DNA from: Bacillus massilioanorexius
Lineage (GTDB): Bacteria > Bacillota > Bacilli > Bacillales > DSM-1321
Assembly: GCF_902374955.1 (NCBI RefSeq)
Contig: NZ_CABKRX010000043.1
Location: forward strand, 27,967-91,966
DNA length: 64,000 bases
Reading direction: 5' to 3'
Below the pieces are notes generated by a model. That model ran no database searches and was not told the DNA's origin. It saw only the letters and a program-made list of their open reading frames with translations. This document shows, piece after piece, positions 1 through 9,005 of this stretch. The first letter of the stretch is position 1, and each line of letters starts with the position of its first letter. Position numbers and translations under genes: made by a program.

Positions 1-2
1 GT

Positions 3-1055
3 CTTATACATGATCCATCATATATTGAAGCCGTCAAAAAAGCCGGACAAGGTTTATTAGAATCCGACTATGCAGAGAGCTTCGGTCTAGGAACAGAAGA
101 TACTCCTATGTTTCCTGGAATGCATGAAGCCAGCGCATTACTCGTTGGGGGTACATTAACAGCTGTTGATTACGTGATGTCTGGTCAAGCAAAGCATGCT
201 TTAAATTTAGGTGGTGGACTTCATCATGGATTTAGAGGAAAAGCATCCGGTTTTTGTATATATAATGATAGTTCAGTAGCTATTAAGTATATCCAACAAA
301 AATATAATGCTAGAGTACTATATGTCGATACAGATGCGCATCATGGAGATGGGGTACAATGGTCGTTCTATGACGATGAAAATGTCTGTACATTCTCTAT
401 TCATGAGACAGGTCGCTATTTATTTCCTGGAACAGGAAACATTAACGAAAGAGGACTTGGAAAAGGATACGGTTATTCTTTCAATATTCCAGTAGATGCT
501 TTTACCGAGGACGATTCTTGGTTGGAAGCTTATGAAACCGCTTTTAGAGAAATTATCGAGTACTTTAAGCCTGATGTGATATTAACTCAAAATGGAGCAG
601 ACGCACACTATTTAGATCCACTTACTCATTTGTCTGCAACGATGAAAATTTTCGAAAAAATACCTAAGCTTGCCCATGACCTTGCACATCAGTATTGTGA
701 TGGCAAATGGATTGCCGTCGGAGGAGGAGGCTACGATATTTGGAGAGTAGTCCCACGCGCATGGTCAAGAATATGGTTAGAAATGACGAATTCATCTAAC
801 ATTTGTGGAAACCTTCCAAAAGATTGGATAGAGACTTGGCAGGGGCAATCACCCGTAACATTACCCAAAACCTGGGAAGACCCCGATAATATGTACACTC
901 CAATCCCTCGAAAACAGGAAATCACCGAGAAAAACTTACAAATGGTAGAAAAACTATTATACCCCATTAGATCAAACAAAAAATCAGTGCAAGAATTACA
1001 ACACAATCAAATCGAGCCAAATAAGGACTGTAGCAGCCTCCAAAGTGATAAATAA
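3..1055 (+). CDS. acuC: Acetoin utilization protein AcuC, histone-deacetylase family (5' truncated)
   Basis: The reading frame is open from the left edge, so the true start lies outside the window; about 350 residues are visible of a family usually near 385. It is a zinc-dependent arginase/deacetylase-fold enzyme. Visible motifs are the LGGGLHHGF active-site loop and the D-x-D-x-HHGDG stretch with metal-ligand Asp and catalytic His residues, then GADAHYLDPL and GGGGYD. In B. subtilis AcuC deacetylates acetyl-CoA synthetase AcsA and is linked to acetate/acetoin use. It is convergent with ccpA, as expected for the acu-ccpA neighbourhood. The last 20 or so residues are low-conservation, and the stop codon lies in a small inverted repeat. 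The identification is firm. Confidence 0.93.
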   Translation, partial: LIHDPSYIEAVKKAGQGLLESDYAESFGLGTEDTPMFPGMHEASALLVGGTLTAVDYVMSGQAKHALNLGGGLHHGFRGKASGFCIYNDSSVAIKYIQQKYNARVLYVDTDAHHGDGVQWSFYDDENVCTFSIHETGRYLFPGTGNINERGLGKGYGYSFNIPVDAFTEDDSWLEAYETAFREIIEYFKPDVILTQNGADAHYLDPLTHLSATMKIFEKIPKLAHDLAHQYCDGKWIAVGGGGYDIWRVVPRAWSRIWLEMTNSSNICGNLPKDWIETWQGQSPVTLPKTWEDPDNMYTPIPRKQEITEKNLQMVEKLLYPIRSNKKSVQELQHNQIEPNKDCSSLQSDK

Positions 1056-1064
1056 TCACTTTGG
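1040..1064. repeat. Inverted repeat over the acuC stop codon
   Basis: CCAAAGTGAT and ATCACTTTGG form a perfect 10-bp stem with a 5-nt loop, and the acuC TAA lies in the loop. No U-run follows, so it is a weak terminator by itself. Its AAAGTGAT/ATCACTTT core matches several other terminator hairpins in this window. Confidence 0.6.
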
Positions 1065-1153
1065 AAATGCCCTACATCATAAGTATGCTCAGCCGTCGCC
1101 ATGCTTTTTGTTCAATCTTCACTTCTTCTTCGCAAAACATTTAACATTCTCAT

Positions 1154-1209
1154 AAAAAAATACAGAGGTATGCTCTACTATTAGTAGAACAGACACTCTG
1201 TATTTTTTT
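1154..1209. terminator. Bidirectional terminator between acuC and ccpA
   Basis: AAATACAGAG pairs with CTCTGTATTT around an inner hairpin (TCTAC..GTAGA). A-rich and T-rich flanks on both sides give a U-run in either direction, suiting the convergent acuC and ccpA transcripts. Confidence 0.8.
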
Positions 1210-1336
1210 ATGGAAAATGCTGTGTTAAGTTCACCGTGCTAATGCTTCAATCCATACTTCCACAAGCTGGTACCTGTCTCAGACAGTAAAATTACAGCAA
1301 TCCAGTAATTATTATATTTAAAAAACTAATGATCTT

Positions 1337-2338
1337 TTAGTTTTTTGTAGAATTACGTTCTTCAATTCGATGTGGTAAAATAACTGTTTGTTTTTCGACC
1401 ATTTCTTTATTCATAAATTTCGTTAAAAGTCTCATCGCAACCGCTCCTATATCATATAGTGGTTGAACGACTGTAGTAATTTGTGGTCTTACCATCAGGG
1501 TTAATTTAGTATTATCAAAACTAATAACTTCAATATCTTCTGGTACTTTATAACCTTGATCTTGAGCCGCATGAACAACTCCAACTGCCATTTCATCCGC
1601 TCCAACTAAAACAGCAGTTGGTTTAGTATCAAGCTGACACAATTTCTCGATCGCTTCGATTCCAGAATCATACGAAAAATCACCTTCAACAACATATTCT
1701 TCTTTAAAAGCCATTCCATGTTCTTCAAGTGCTCGTTTATATCCTGCAATTTTTTTCTGATCAATTGGCTGAGCAAAACTTCCTACTACAAGCGCAATAT
1801 TTTTATGCCCTCTTGTAATAAAACTACATACACTATCATACGCTGCTTCTTCATAATTAATATTAACTGATGAGATCGTACCAGTATCTTCTAATGAGCC
1901 TGCTAAAACAACAGGTACTGGAGACTTTTTAAATTCTTCCATATGCTCTTCTGTTATGTTTGCACCCATAAAAATTAACCCATCTACTTGCTTTCCAAGC
2001 ATAGTATTAAATAAGTGTAACTCTTTATCTTTATTTTCATCTGAGTTACTTAGAATGACATTATAATTATACATTGTCGCAATATCTTCAATTCCTCTAG
2101 CAAGCTCTGCATAAAAGATATTAGAAATATCAGGAATGATTAACCCTACTGTCGTTGTTTTCTTACTAGCTAGTCCTCTTGCAACAGCGTTAGGGCGATA
2201 TCCAAGACGCTCAATCACTTCTGTTACTTTTTTTCTAGTGGCAGGTTTCACATTTGGGTTTCCATTAACCACTCGCGAAACTGTAGCCATGGATACATTA
2301 GCTTCTCGAGCTACATCATAAATCGTTATATTATTCAT
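1337..2338 (-). CDS. ccpA: Catabolite control protein A (LacI family)
   Basis: The global carbon catabolite regulator: a LacI/GalR-family DNA-binding protein that binds cre sites with HPr-Ser-P as corepressor. At 333 residues it has the family's usual length. The N-terminal helix-turn-helix reads IYDVAREANVSMATVSRVV (residues 5-23), followed by the hinge helix around RPNAVARGLA and a periplasmic-binding-type effector domain from about residue 60. The start is ATG with an AAGGAG site 12 nt upstream. It is transcribed toward acuC and separated from it by a bidirectional terminator. The symporter upstream is a separate unit, so ccpA probably has its own promoter. Confidence 0.96.
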   Translation of the reverse strand: MNNITIYDVAREANVSMATVSRVVNGNPNVKPATRKKVTEVIERLGYRPNAVARGLASKKTTTVGLIIPDISNIFYAELARGIEDIATMYNYNVILSNSDENKDKELHLFNTMLGKQVDGLIFMGANITEEHMEEFKKSPVPVVLAGSLEDTGTISSVNINYEEAAYDSVCSFITRGHKNIALVVGSFAQPIDQKKIAGYKRALEEHGMAFKEEYVVEGDFSYDSGIEAIEKLCQLDTKPTAVLVGADEMAVGVVHAAQDQGYKVPEDIEVISFDNTKLTLMVRPQITTVVQPLYDIGAVAMRLLTKFMNKEMVEKQTVILPHRIEERNSTKN

Positions 2339-2638
2339 TTAATTTTGGCACTCCTTCTAATTAAGTAATGGTCTATTCTCTATAAAAACTATATGTCAAT
2401 ATGATAGGTTTTGTTTTTAAGATAGATTCTTGTTCATAATTACACAAAAAAGTATATGGAAGCATTATAAAAAAACACTATTAATACTTTATATTACGAC
2501 ACAGTATACATTACTGCAATGTTGTTTTATAATTTTTTCCTTAAAAAACAATACTATGCTTATATATTACTATTATACATCGTTTTAACGATAGAAATTT
2601 CTATATTTTTAAATATTAATTTTTATATGTAGATTTTT
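2339..2638 (-). promoter_or_regulatory. AT-rich ccpA upstream region with a possible promoter
   Basis: A perfect TTGACA hexamer lies at 2399-2394 on the minus strand, but the element 16 nt downstream (AATAGA, about 2377-2372) is a poor -10. The rest of this roughly 300-bp stretch is very AT-rich, and I see no gene, cre site or RNA structure in it. Confidence 0.35.
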
Positions 2639-2672
2639 TGAGGCCATCTTTTTCATAGAAAAGACGGCCTCA
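2639..2672. terminator. Hairpin downstream of the AGCS symporter
   Basis: TGAGGCCATCTTTT pairs with AAAAGACGGCCTCA with one mismatch. The minus-strand transcript continues into A residues rather than U, so its terminator strength is doubtful. Confidence 0.5.
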
Positions 2673-2713
2673 CATTTAAGTTGTATGGAAATTATTCTTG
2701 TAGAGGAATGGGA

Positions 2714-4189
2714 CTATATAGCATCGTTCTTTTTTTCATTGGATGGTTGATCATGTTGATATTCATTTTCCCAGAAATCTGCATTCTTAATTCCTAATGC
2801 TTTTGGGTTAAAAACTGGATCAAGTCCCTGCTTTTTTTGACGTTCATAATCTTTTAGTGCAATTAATGCTGGTTTCACAAGTATAAGGATAGCCAAAACG
2901 TTCAGCCATACCATTAAGCCTAAACCTGTATCTCCTAATGCCCAAGCAGCCTCAGCCGTTTTAACAGAGCCATAGAATGTTGCGCCAATAATAACAAACT
3001 TTAATACCAGCATAGCTAATCCATTCTTTTTGCCTCTTGTTAAATAGGCTACATTTGTCTCAGCAATGTAATAGTATGCCATAATAGTGGTAAACGCGAA
3101 GAAGAATAATGCAATCGCAACGAAGGCTGAACCGTATCCAGGAATAACTGTATCAATCGCAGATTGTGTGTAAGCAGGACCTGGTTCTACGTCCCCTACG
3201 TTTTGTACAATGTATGTTTCATCTGGTGCTTGCGTATTGTACATACCTGTAAATAATATGATAAATGCCGTAGCTGAACACACAAGTAATGTATCAATAT
3301 AAACGGAAGCAGCTTGTACTAGGCCTTGCTTAACAGGGTGAGAAACCTCAGCAGCAGCTGCTGGATGTGCTCCTGTTCCTTGTCCTGCTTCATTCGAATA
3401 AATACCACGCTTAACACCCCAAGCGATGGCCATCCCTACAATTCCACCAAAAGCAGAATCTAAAGCAAAAGCACTTTTAAAAATCAGAGCAAATACAGCT
3501 GGGACTTCAGAAATATTCATCACGATAATAACGATTGATAATAGAATATAAGCCAATGCCATAAATGGAACAATTAGTTGAGCTACATGAGCAATCCTTT
3601 TTACCCCTCCAAAGATGATGAATGCTAATAAAGCTGCTACTAATATCCCTGTTATAGTAGGATTTACATCAAATGCATTATCTATCGAGCTAGCTATAGC
3701 ATTCGATTGAACACCTGGCATTAAAATAGCCATGGCAATTAAAGCTGCAATCGCAAATAAATAGGCAAACCATTTGATTCCGATGCCTTTTTCAATGTAA
3801 TAAGCCGGCCCACCTCGATATTGTCCATCCTGTTTTACCTTGTATATTTGAGCAAGCGTCGACTCAATAAATGCACTAGACGAGCCAATAAATGCAATAA
3901 CCCACATCCAAAAAACAGCACCAGGTCCACCAAAAGCAATAGCTGTTGCTACCCCTGCAATATTCCCTGTTCCAACACGTCCTGCTAATGCAATGGATAA
4001 CGCTTGAAAGGAGGAAACACCCGCATCTGAGCTCTTCCCTTTAAACATCAGTGTAAACATTTCTTTTATATGCCTTATTTGAAGAAAACGAGTTAATAAC
4101 GAAAATAGCAATCCTACACCTAATATCGTATAAATAAAATATTTGTGCCACAAAATCTCATTCATGTGTACTGCAAAATTCTCCATCAT
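2714..4189 (-). CDS. Sodium:alanine/glycine symporter, AGCS family
   Basis: A polytopic inner-membrane protein of about 491 residues with roughly ten hydrophobic segments. The AGCS signature NEAGQGTGAHPAAAAEV lies near mid-protein, and GRVGTGNIAGVATA near residue 80 is typical of the family. Members couple Na+ to uptake of alanine, glycine or glutamine; the substrate cannot be read from sequence. I chose the ATG at 4189 because GGGAGAG lies a few bases upstream; an earlier in-frame ATG at 4228 has no such site, and a second ATG at 4186 is equally possible. It is monocistronic, between aroA and ccpA. B. subtilis AlsT is a relative, but orthology is not certain. Confidence 0.88.
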   Translation of the reverse strand: MMENFAVHMNEILWHKYFIYTILGVGLLFSLLTRFLQIRHIKEMFTLMFKGKSSDAGVSSFQALSIALAGRVGTGNIAGVATAIAFGGPGAVFWMWVIAFIGSSSAFIESTLAQIYKVKQDGQYRGGPAYYIEKGIGIKWFAYLFAIAALIAMAILMPGVQSNAIASSIDNAFDVNPTITGILVAALLAFIIFGGVKRIAHVAQLIVPFMALAYILLSIVIIVMNISEVPAVFALIFKSAFALDSAFGGIVGMAIAWGVKRGIYSNEAGQGTGAHPAAAAEVSHPVKQGLVQAASVYIDTLLVCSATAFIILFTGMYNTQAPDETYIVQNVGDVEPGPAYTQSAIDTVIPGYGSAFVAIALFFFAFTTIMAYYYIAETNVAYLTRGKKNGLAMLVLKFVIIGATFYGSVKTAEAAWALGDTGLGLMVWLNVLAILILVKPALIALKDYERQKKQGLDPVFNPKALGIKNADFWENEYQHDQPSNEKKNDAI

Positions 4190-4463
4190 ATCTCTCCCAT
4201 CTATTAATATAATTTTGAAATACATCATTCATATATCGCTATGAGCGTATAACTTTATGCTAAATCCACCCCTCCCTTTCGAAATTGATCCAAAACAAAA
4301 CGACTTCCCCTTTACCTAATAATCCATTTTGTTTTACTTGATAAAATTGTTTTTCAAAAATATTTGAAAATACTAAATTATCAATATATTTATTATACAT
4401 ATATTTTGGCGATTGTCATGGTTTTTATGTAAGAAAAGTTCACATGGACCATTCTTCCTATAA

Positions 4464-4502
4464 AAAGAGGGTATCAAAACCAATGTTTTAGATACCCTTT
4501 TT
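4464..4502 (-). terminator. Terminator downstream of aroA
   Basis: GGGTATC and GATACCC form the stem around a 15-nt loop. On the minus strand it is followed by TCTTTTTAT, which suits termination of aroA. Confidence 0.75.
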
Positions 4503-4515
4503 CAAGCTTTTCTCT

Positions 4516-4629
4516 ATTGGCTGTTTTCGATTTGTTGCCTATAACAAGTTAGGAATATATTCGTCCTTTATATGCTCATTTTATTCACTAAACTTGTTTA
4601 ACATAACCATCTTTTAGAAAACAGCCTAT
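4516..4629. repeat. Short copy of a dispersed intergenic element
   Basis: ATTGGCTGTTTTCGA at the left end and TTAGAAAACAGCCTAT at the right end are near-perfect inverted ends. The interior begins TTGTTGCCTATAACAAG, shared with the copy near 63,650, and the right end recurs at about 47,875-47,892. It lies between the aroA stop and its terminator. The left half of 4190-4463 holds only AT-rich symporter upstream sequence. Confidence 0.55.
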
Positions 4630-4643
4630 CTATTTAACATTCC

Positions 4644-5723
4644 TTATCGTACTGTTACTTTTAACTGATTTTGAATTCCTTCCCAGAAAGCATCAAACTC
4701 TTTGAAATCCATTTGTTGAGCCGAGTCAGAAAGAGCTACACTTGGGTCTGGATGAACTTCTGCCATTACTCCGTCAGCTCCAATTGCCAATGCAGCTTTC
4801 GCGGCTGGAAGTAATAAATCTTTACGTCCAGTAGAATGAGTCACGTCAACAAGTACTGGTAAATGTGTTTCTTGTTTTAAAATCGGAACAGCTGTAATAT
4901 CTAATGTATTTCTTGTCGCCTTTTCATAAGTACGAATTCCTCTTTCACATAAGATAATATTTCCGTTTCCTTGTGACATAATGTATTCAGCAGCATGAAT
5001 AAATTCATCGATTGTTGCTGATAATCCACGTTTTAATAATACTGGTTTATCAACAGCACCTGCAGCTTTTAATAATTCGAAGTTTTGCATGTTACGGGCA
5101 CCAATTTGAATGACATCGATATAATCGATAGCCGTTTCAATGTCTGCAGGATTTACAATTTCACTAATAACTGCCAGTCCGTATTCATCACCAATTCTTT
5201 TTAAAATTTTCATCCCTTCTAGTCCTAAACCTTGGAAATCATATGGAGATGTTCTTGGCTTATATGCGCCACCTCTAATAAATTTCAAACCTTTTCCTTG
5301 TATCACTTTTGCCACTTCTGCGACTTGTTCATAAGACTCAACAGCACATGGACCGAATACCATAGTAGGAGTTCCATTTCCTACTTTTTGACCTTTTATT
5401 GTAATAATAGTGTCTTCTGGTTTTTTCTTTCTTGAAACGAGTAACGCCTTTTTCTCTTCATCCTTTTGTAAGTCTAAACTCATTTTAAAGATTTCCTTAA
5501 AAATATGCTTAACCGTACTTTGTGAAAGTGGGCCTTTATGATATTCTTCAATTAAATCAAGCATTGCTCTTTCACGTAAAGGATCGTATTTATTTACACC
5601 TTGTTTCTCTTTCACACGTCCAATATCACGAACAACCTCTGCTCTCTCGTTAATAAGCTTTAATATAGATAGATTAATCTCATCTAATTTTTCCCGTAAT
5701 TCCATTAACTCATTATTAGTCAT
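4644..5723 (-). CDS. aroA: Bifunctional chorismate mutase / DAHP synthase
   Basis: First enzyme of the shikimate pathway (phosphoenolpyruvate plus erythrose-4-phosphate to DAHP), fused to chorismate mutase. Residues 1 to about 85 are an AroQ-type all-helical mutase domain. The DAHP synthase domain (about 95-359) contains FGPCAVESYEQ, KPRTSPYDFQGLG, HSTGRKDLL and a terminal ADGVMAEVHPDP. The length of 359 matches the B. subtilis AroA(G) enzyme, in which the mutase domain gives feedback inhibition by chorismate and prephenate. The start is ATG, with GAAAGGAATGGG upstream. It stands alone here, as the neighbouring FtsA-like gene is divergent. Confidence 0.96.
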   Translation of the reverse strand: MTNNELMELREKLDEINLSILKLINERAEVVRDIGRVKEKQGVNKYDPLRERAMLDLIEEYHKGPLSQSTVKHIFKEIFKMSLDLQKDEEKKALLVSRKKKPEDTIITIKGQKVGNGTPTMVFGPCAVESYEQVAEVAKVIQGKGLKFIRGGAYKPRTSPYDFQGLGLEGMKILKRIGDEYGLAVISEIVNPADIETAIDYIDVIQIGARNMQNFELLKAAGAVDKPVLLKRGLSATIDEFIHAAEYIMSQGNGNIILCERGIRTYEKATRNTLDITAVPILKQETHLPVLVDVTHSTGRKDLLLPAAKAALAIGADGVMAEVHPDPSVALSDSAQQMDFKEFDAFWEGIQNQLKVTVR

Positions 5724-6116
5724 TTATCCCATTCCTTTCGAAGAGTTGCTATTAAAGCCCGAATAATTATGCGAAAATTGAATAATTAGCTATCCCACCG
5801 CTTTAATGACACTATATTTTATGGTACATTTTAAAGTAATTAGGGATTATTATAAAGTAAATAGACATAATTGTCACGCAAAATATTTTTAGTACTTAAA
5901 CGCTTTTAAGCGCTAAAGTATTTTTGTTTTGGTTGTTATCTAAAGGATCGTTATTTTTAATTATATTCTATAAAACATTATCCCTTAATGATAAGGCTAG
6001 TAATACTAGAAATTCTGTTTTGAAAATATATCTCTATTGTTCTGTTAAAAATCAACATATAGCACATATCTAATCAATACATATAAATAGAGAAGATGAC
6101 AAAGAAGGTGTGTCGA
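5724..6116. other. Intergenic region between divergent aroA and the FtsA-like gene
   Basis: This 393-bp AT-rich stretch must carry promoters for both genes. I see the two ribosome sites at its edges and a small CGCTT-TT-AAGCG dyad near 5901, but no riboswitch, T-box or further gene. Confidence 0.5.
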
Positions 6117-8303
6117 ATGCAAGAAAAATTATTTGCTTTAGATATAGGTACACGCTCTGTAGTAGGAATTATTATCGAAAAAAATGAAGATTCATTTCGT
6201 GTAACAGATATAACCTCAAAAGAGCATACTGAGAGAGCTATGCTCGATGGACAAATTCACGATGTTTTAGCTGTCTCAAAAGTTATTAAAGAAATAAAAA
6301 CAGAAATGGAAAAACGACACGGTGAATTAAAAAATGTTAGTGTCGCAGCTGCAGGTAGAGCATTAAAAACAGAAAGAGCATTAGTTTCTGTAAATATTCA
6401 AGGTAAACCTATGATCAACAAAGATGATATTCTTCATCTTGAATTAAGTGCGGTGCAACAAGCCCAAATTCAAATTGCTGAAAAACACGCTTCTGACAAA
6501 ACCTTTGATTACTATTGTGTAGGCTATTCCATACTCTATTATCGTTTAGATGGTACAGAAATTGGTAGCTTAATAGACCAAAATGGTGAGGAAGCTTCAG
6601 TGGAAATAATCGCTACTTTTTTACCTAAAGTTGTGGTGGAATCTCTAATTTCCGCTTTAAAACGGGCAGACTTAGAAATGCAAGCATTAACTTTAGAACC
6701 TATTGCTGCCATAAACGTTCTAATCCCTCAATCGATGAGACGTCTAAACGTAGCACTTATAGATATTGGTGCAGGTACATCTGATATAGCTATTACAGAT
6801 ACGGGTACTGTCATTGCCTATGGAATGGTCCCTGTAGCGGGTGATGAAATAACGGAAGCGATTAGCGATCAGCTATTACTTGACTTTCCTCTAGCAGAAC
6901 AAGCAAAAAGACAGTTAAATAACCAAGAAAGCATAAAAGTTACAGATATACTAGGTTTTGAAGATGATGTCCCTTCTAGTGAAGTCATTGAAAAGATAAA
7001 ACCTACACTGATTAAATTAGCTGAAAGCATTAGTTCAGAAATACTAAATCTTAATAATAATAAGCCTCCAAAAGCGGTTATGCTTGTTGGAGGAGGAAGT
7101 CTTACTCCACAACTTCCTAGTCTTATAGCCGAACAATTACAAATGACTTCTAATAGAGTTGCTGTAAGAGGCATTGACGCTATCCAAAACCTAACGATAG
7201 ATACTGATGTTCAGCAAGGACCAGAGCTCGTTACACCAATTGGAATAGCGCTAGCTGCTCAAAAAAATCCTGTACATTATATTACAGTTAAGGTCAATGA
7301 AATGCCTGTACGTTTGTTTAATATGAAAAAACTAACTGTTGGAGATTGTTTATTAGCATCTGGAATTAAGGTGAATAAACTTTATGGAAAACCGGGAATG
7401 GCCAAAATGGTCAATGTAAATGGTCAAACGATTACAATTCCTGGTATTCATGGTCGTCCACCCATTCTTTTATTAAATAACCAACCTACCTCTATCGATG
7501 ATACGATTAATGAAAACGATGAAATATTTGTTGAAAAAGGAAATGACGGCACCTCCTCGGATGTCCTCATAAAGGATTTATTAGATGATATTCCTAGAAA
7601 GACTGTTATCATTAATCAAACCAAATACGTAATTGAAGCAGTTATTAAAAAGAATGGTGTTGTTGTTAATAGTGAAGAAGTCGTTGATGATCGTGATGAA
7701 CTTATTTGTAAACTTCCCGAAACAATTGAATCTCTTATAAAAGCTCTTAACTTACATCAATTACTTAATCAACTACAGCCGTTTACGATTTATTTAAATG
7801 ATAAAGCTTATTCATTTAATAAATACTCAGGAAGAATAACGAAAAATGGTTTGGATGTGGCGCTTTCTTCTTCATTTGAAGATGGGGATATCATTCAGAT
7901 TGAATCCTCCACTACACCAACGCTGGGTGATGTAGCTGATTCCCTTAACATTAAATTACATCATTCAATACCAGTATCATTTAACGGAAACATTGTTACA
8001 TTATCTAAGAATGTAACGGAGTTTTATCGATATAAGCAACTATTACAAGAAAAAGATCCATTAAAATACGGTGAAAAATTAAAAATTGTACAAAACAAAG
8101 TAGAACCCTTTATATTTCAAGACTTATTTCGCTATGTAAATATTGATTTACCTAAGGTTGCTAATGGAAGATTTATCATTATAAAAAATAATAAAGAGGT
8201 TGGGTTCCATGAAGAACTAAATCCTGGGGATGATTTAAGAATCATGTGGCCTACTACTAGCAATAAAGCAAATCTGAACGCTTCAGCCCACAGAGAGAAT
8301 TAA
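6117..8303 (+). CDS. FtsA/PilM-like actin-fold ATPase with repetitive C-terminal region
   Basis: The first 380 or so residues carry the actin/Hsp70 ATPase fold as in FtsA: phosphate-1 motif FALDIGTRSVVG (about 7-18), phosphate-2 motif LIDIGAGTSD (about 215-224) and adenosine motif VMLVGGGSLTP (about 321-331). The insertion between them fits an SHS2-type subdomain. The remaining 345 or so residues are not FtsA-like. They appear to hold about five units of 52-64 residues, each closing in a turn like NENDEIFV, EDGDIIQI or NPGDDLRI, suggesting small beta-grasp-type domains. No membrane segment is evident. The ATG at 6117 is chosen for its GAAGGTG site; an ATG at 6096 has poorer spacing. It is not the main divisome ftsA, as no ftsZ is adjacent. 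Its function is unknown. Confidence 0.75.
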   Translation: MQEKLFALDIGTRSVVGIIIEKNEDSFRVTDITSKEHTERAMLDGQIHDVLAVSKVIKEIKTEMEKRHGELKNVSVAAAGRALKTERALVSVNIQGKPMINKDDILHLELSAVQQAQIQIAEKHASDKTFDYYCVGYSILYYRLDGTEIGSLIDQNGEEASVEIIATFLPKVVVESLISALKRADLEMQALTLEPIAAINVLIPQSMRRLNVALIDIGAGTSDIAITDTGTVIAYGMVPVAGDEITEAISDQLLLDFPLAEQAKRQLNNQESIKVTDILGFEDDVPSSEVIEKIKPTLIKLAESISSEILNLNNNKPPKAVMLVGGGSLTPQLPSLIAEQLQMTSNRVAVRGIDAIQNLTIDTDVQQGPELVTPIGIALAAQKNPVHYITVKVNEMPVRLFNMKKLTVGDCLLASGIKVNKLYGKPGMAKMVNVNGQTITIPGIHGRPPILLLNNQPTSIDDTINENDEIFVEKGNDGTSSDVLIKDLLDDIPRKTVIINQTKYVIEAVIKKNGVVVNSEEVVDDRDELICKLPETIESLIKALNLHQLLNQLQPFTIYLNDKAYSFNKYSGRITKNGLDVALSSSFEDGDIIQIESSTTPTLGDVADSLNIKLHHSIPVSFNGNIVTLSKNVTEFYRYKQLLQEKDPLKYGEKLKIVQNKVEPFIFQDLFRYVNIDLPKVANGRFIIIKNNKEVGFHEELNPGDDLRIMWPTTSNKANLNASAHREN

Positions 8304-8319
8304 TGAACAAACACAAAAT

Positions 8320-8370
8320 AGGCTATCTAAAAAGTCTTTTCCAACACTTTTTAGATAGCCTTTCATTTTT
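8320..8370. terminator. Terminator between the FtsA-like gene and ytxJ
   Basis: AGGCTATCTAAAAAGT pairs perfectly with ACTTTTTAGATAGCCT (16-bp stem, 10-nt loop). TTCATTTTT follows on the plus strand. It sits between convergent genes and can serve both. Confidence 0.85.
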
Positions 8371-8371
8371 G

Positions 8372-8707
8372 TCAACCTTGCTCTTCTTCTAACGCCTTTG
8401 ATATCGATTCAACTGTTATGCGCCAATGAGATTCATGCCATGCTACATTTCCATTTTTAAAAATAATCATTTGAGGTGATTGATGCTTTACATGAAACTT
8501 TTCCGCTACAAATTGCGAAAGCTCTTGATCTTCTTGAACGATTAAATAAATAGCTGGTACCTCAGGGTGTTGATCATTAAAATGTTGATATTCTTTAAAG
8601 GCTTCAGCACTAATAGGACAAGTAGCGCTATGTTTAAATAACATAAATCTTTCTTTGTCCAAATATCCCTCTAACTGTTGTTCTGTAGAAATATGCTCTA
8701 ATGCCAA
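8372..8707 (-). CDS. ytxJ: Bacilliredoxin-like protein YtxJ (BrxC family)
   Basis: A small thioredoxin-fold protein of 111 residues. The active-site segment is SATCPIS with a single cysteine at residue 30, as in the monothiol bacilliredoxin YtxJ/BrxC, which removes bacillithiol from oxidised protein thiols in Bacillus. The start is TTG (reading TTGGCATTAGAG), supported by AAAGGATGATA about 5-8 nt upstream; no in-frame ATG is available. In B. subtilis it is the last gene of ytxG-ytxH-ytxJ. Here the order is kept, but 298 bp and a hairpin separate it from ytxH, so it may be transcribed partly on its own. Confidence 0.88.
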   Translation of the reverse strand: MALEHISTEQQLEGYLDKERFMLFKHSATCPISAEAFKEYQHFNDQHPEVPAIYLIVQEDQELSQFVAEKFHVKHQSPQMIIFKNGNVAWHESHWRITVESISKALEEEQG

Positions 8708-8926
8708 AATTTATCATCCTTTCTTTTTTGAATGCACTCTTTGATACCATTTGTATAAACGGTGGAAATTCCTGGGATTCATGCAAGAACAGCAATAACA
8801 TTCGAAAGCGTTAAAAAGATCCATTAAATCTCAACTGGTTTATAAAGCAATATTCCATTTGCTTAGCATCTAGAAAATAATCAATTCCTTATGCGATTAT
8901 AAACAATTCCTGCTATATAAAGCTGA

Positions 8927-8968
8927 AGGGCGTCTAAAAAGTGATGAAATCACTTTTTAAACAGCCCC
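8927..8968. terminator. Terminator-like hairpin between ytxH and ytxJ
   Basis: TAAAAAGTGAT and ATCACTTTTTA form the inner stem and GGGC/GCCC close it, with one imperfect stretch. It belongs to the AAAAGTGAT hairpin family. It would attenuate transcription from ytxH into ytxJ. The rest of 8708-8926 shows nothing recognisable. Confidence 0.65.
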
Positions 8969-9005
8969 ATTTAACAATCCAATTATTACTATAGTGTACC
9001 TTCAA

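Noticed and set aside
5895..5920. Possible cre site (AAACGCTTTTAAGCGCT) between aroA and the FtsA-like gene
   Set aside because: It lacks the TG..CA ends of the cre consensus and forms only a 5-bp dyad. There is no other support for CcpA control here.
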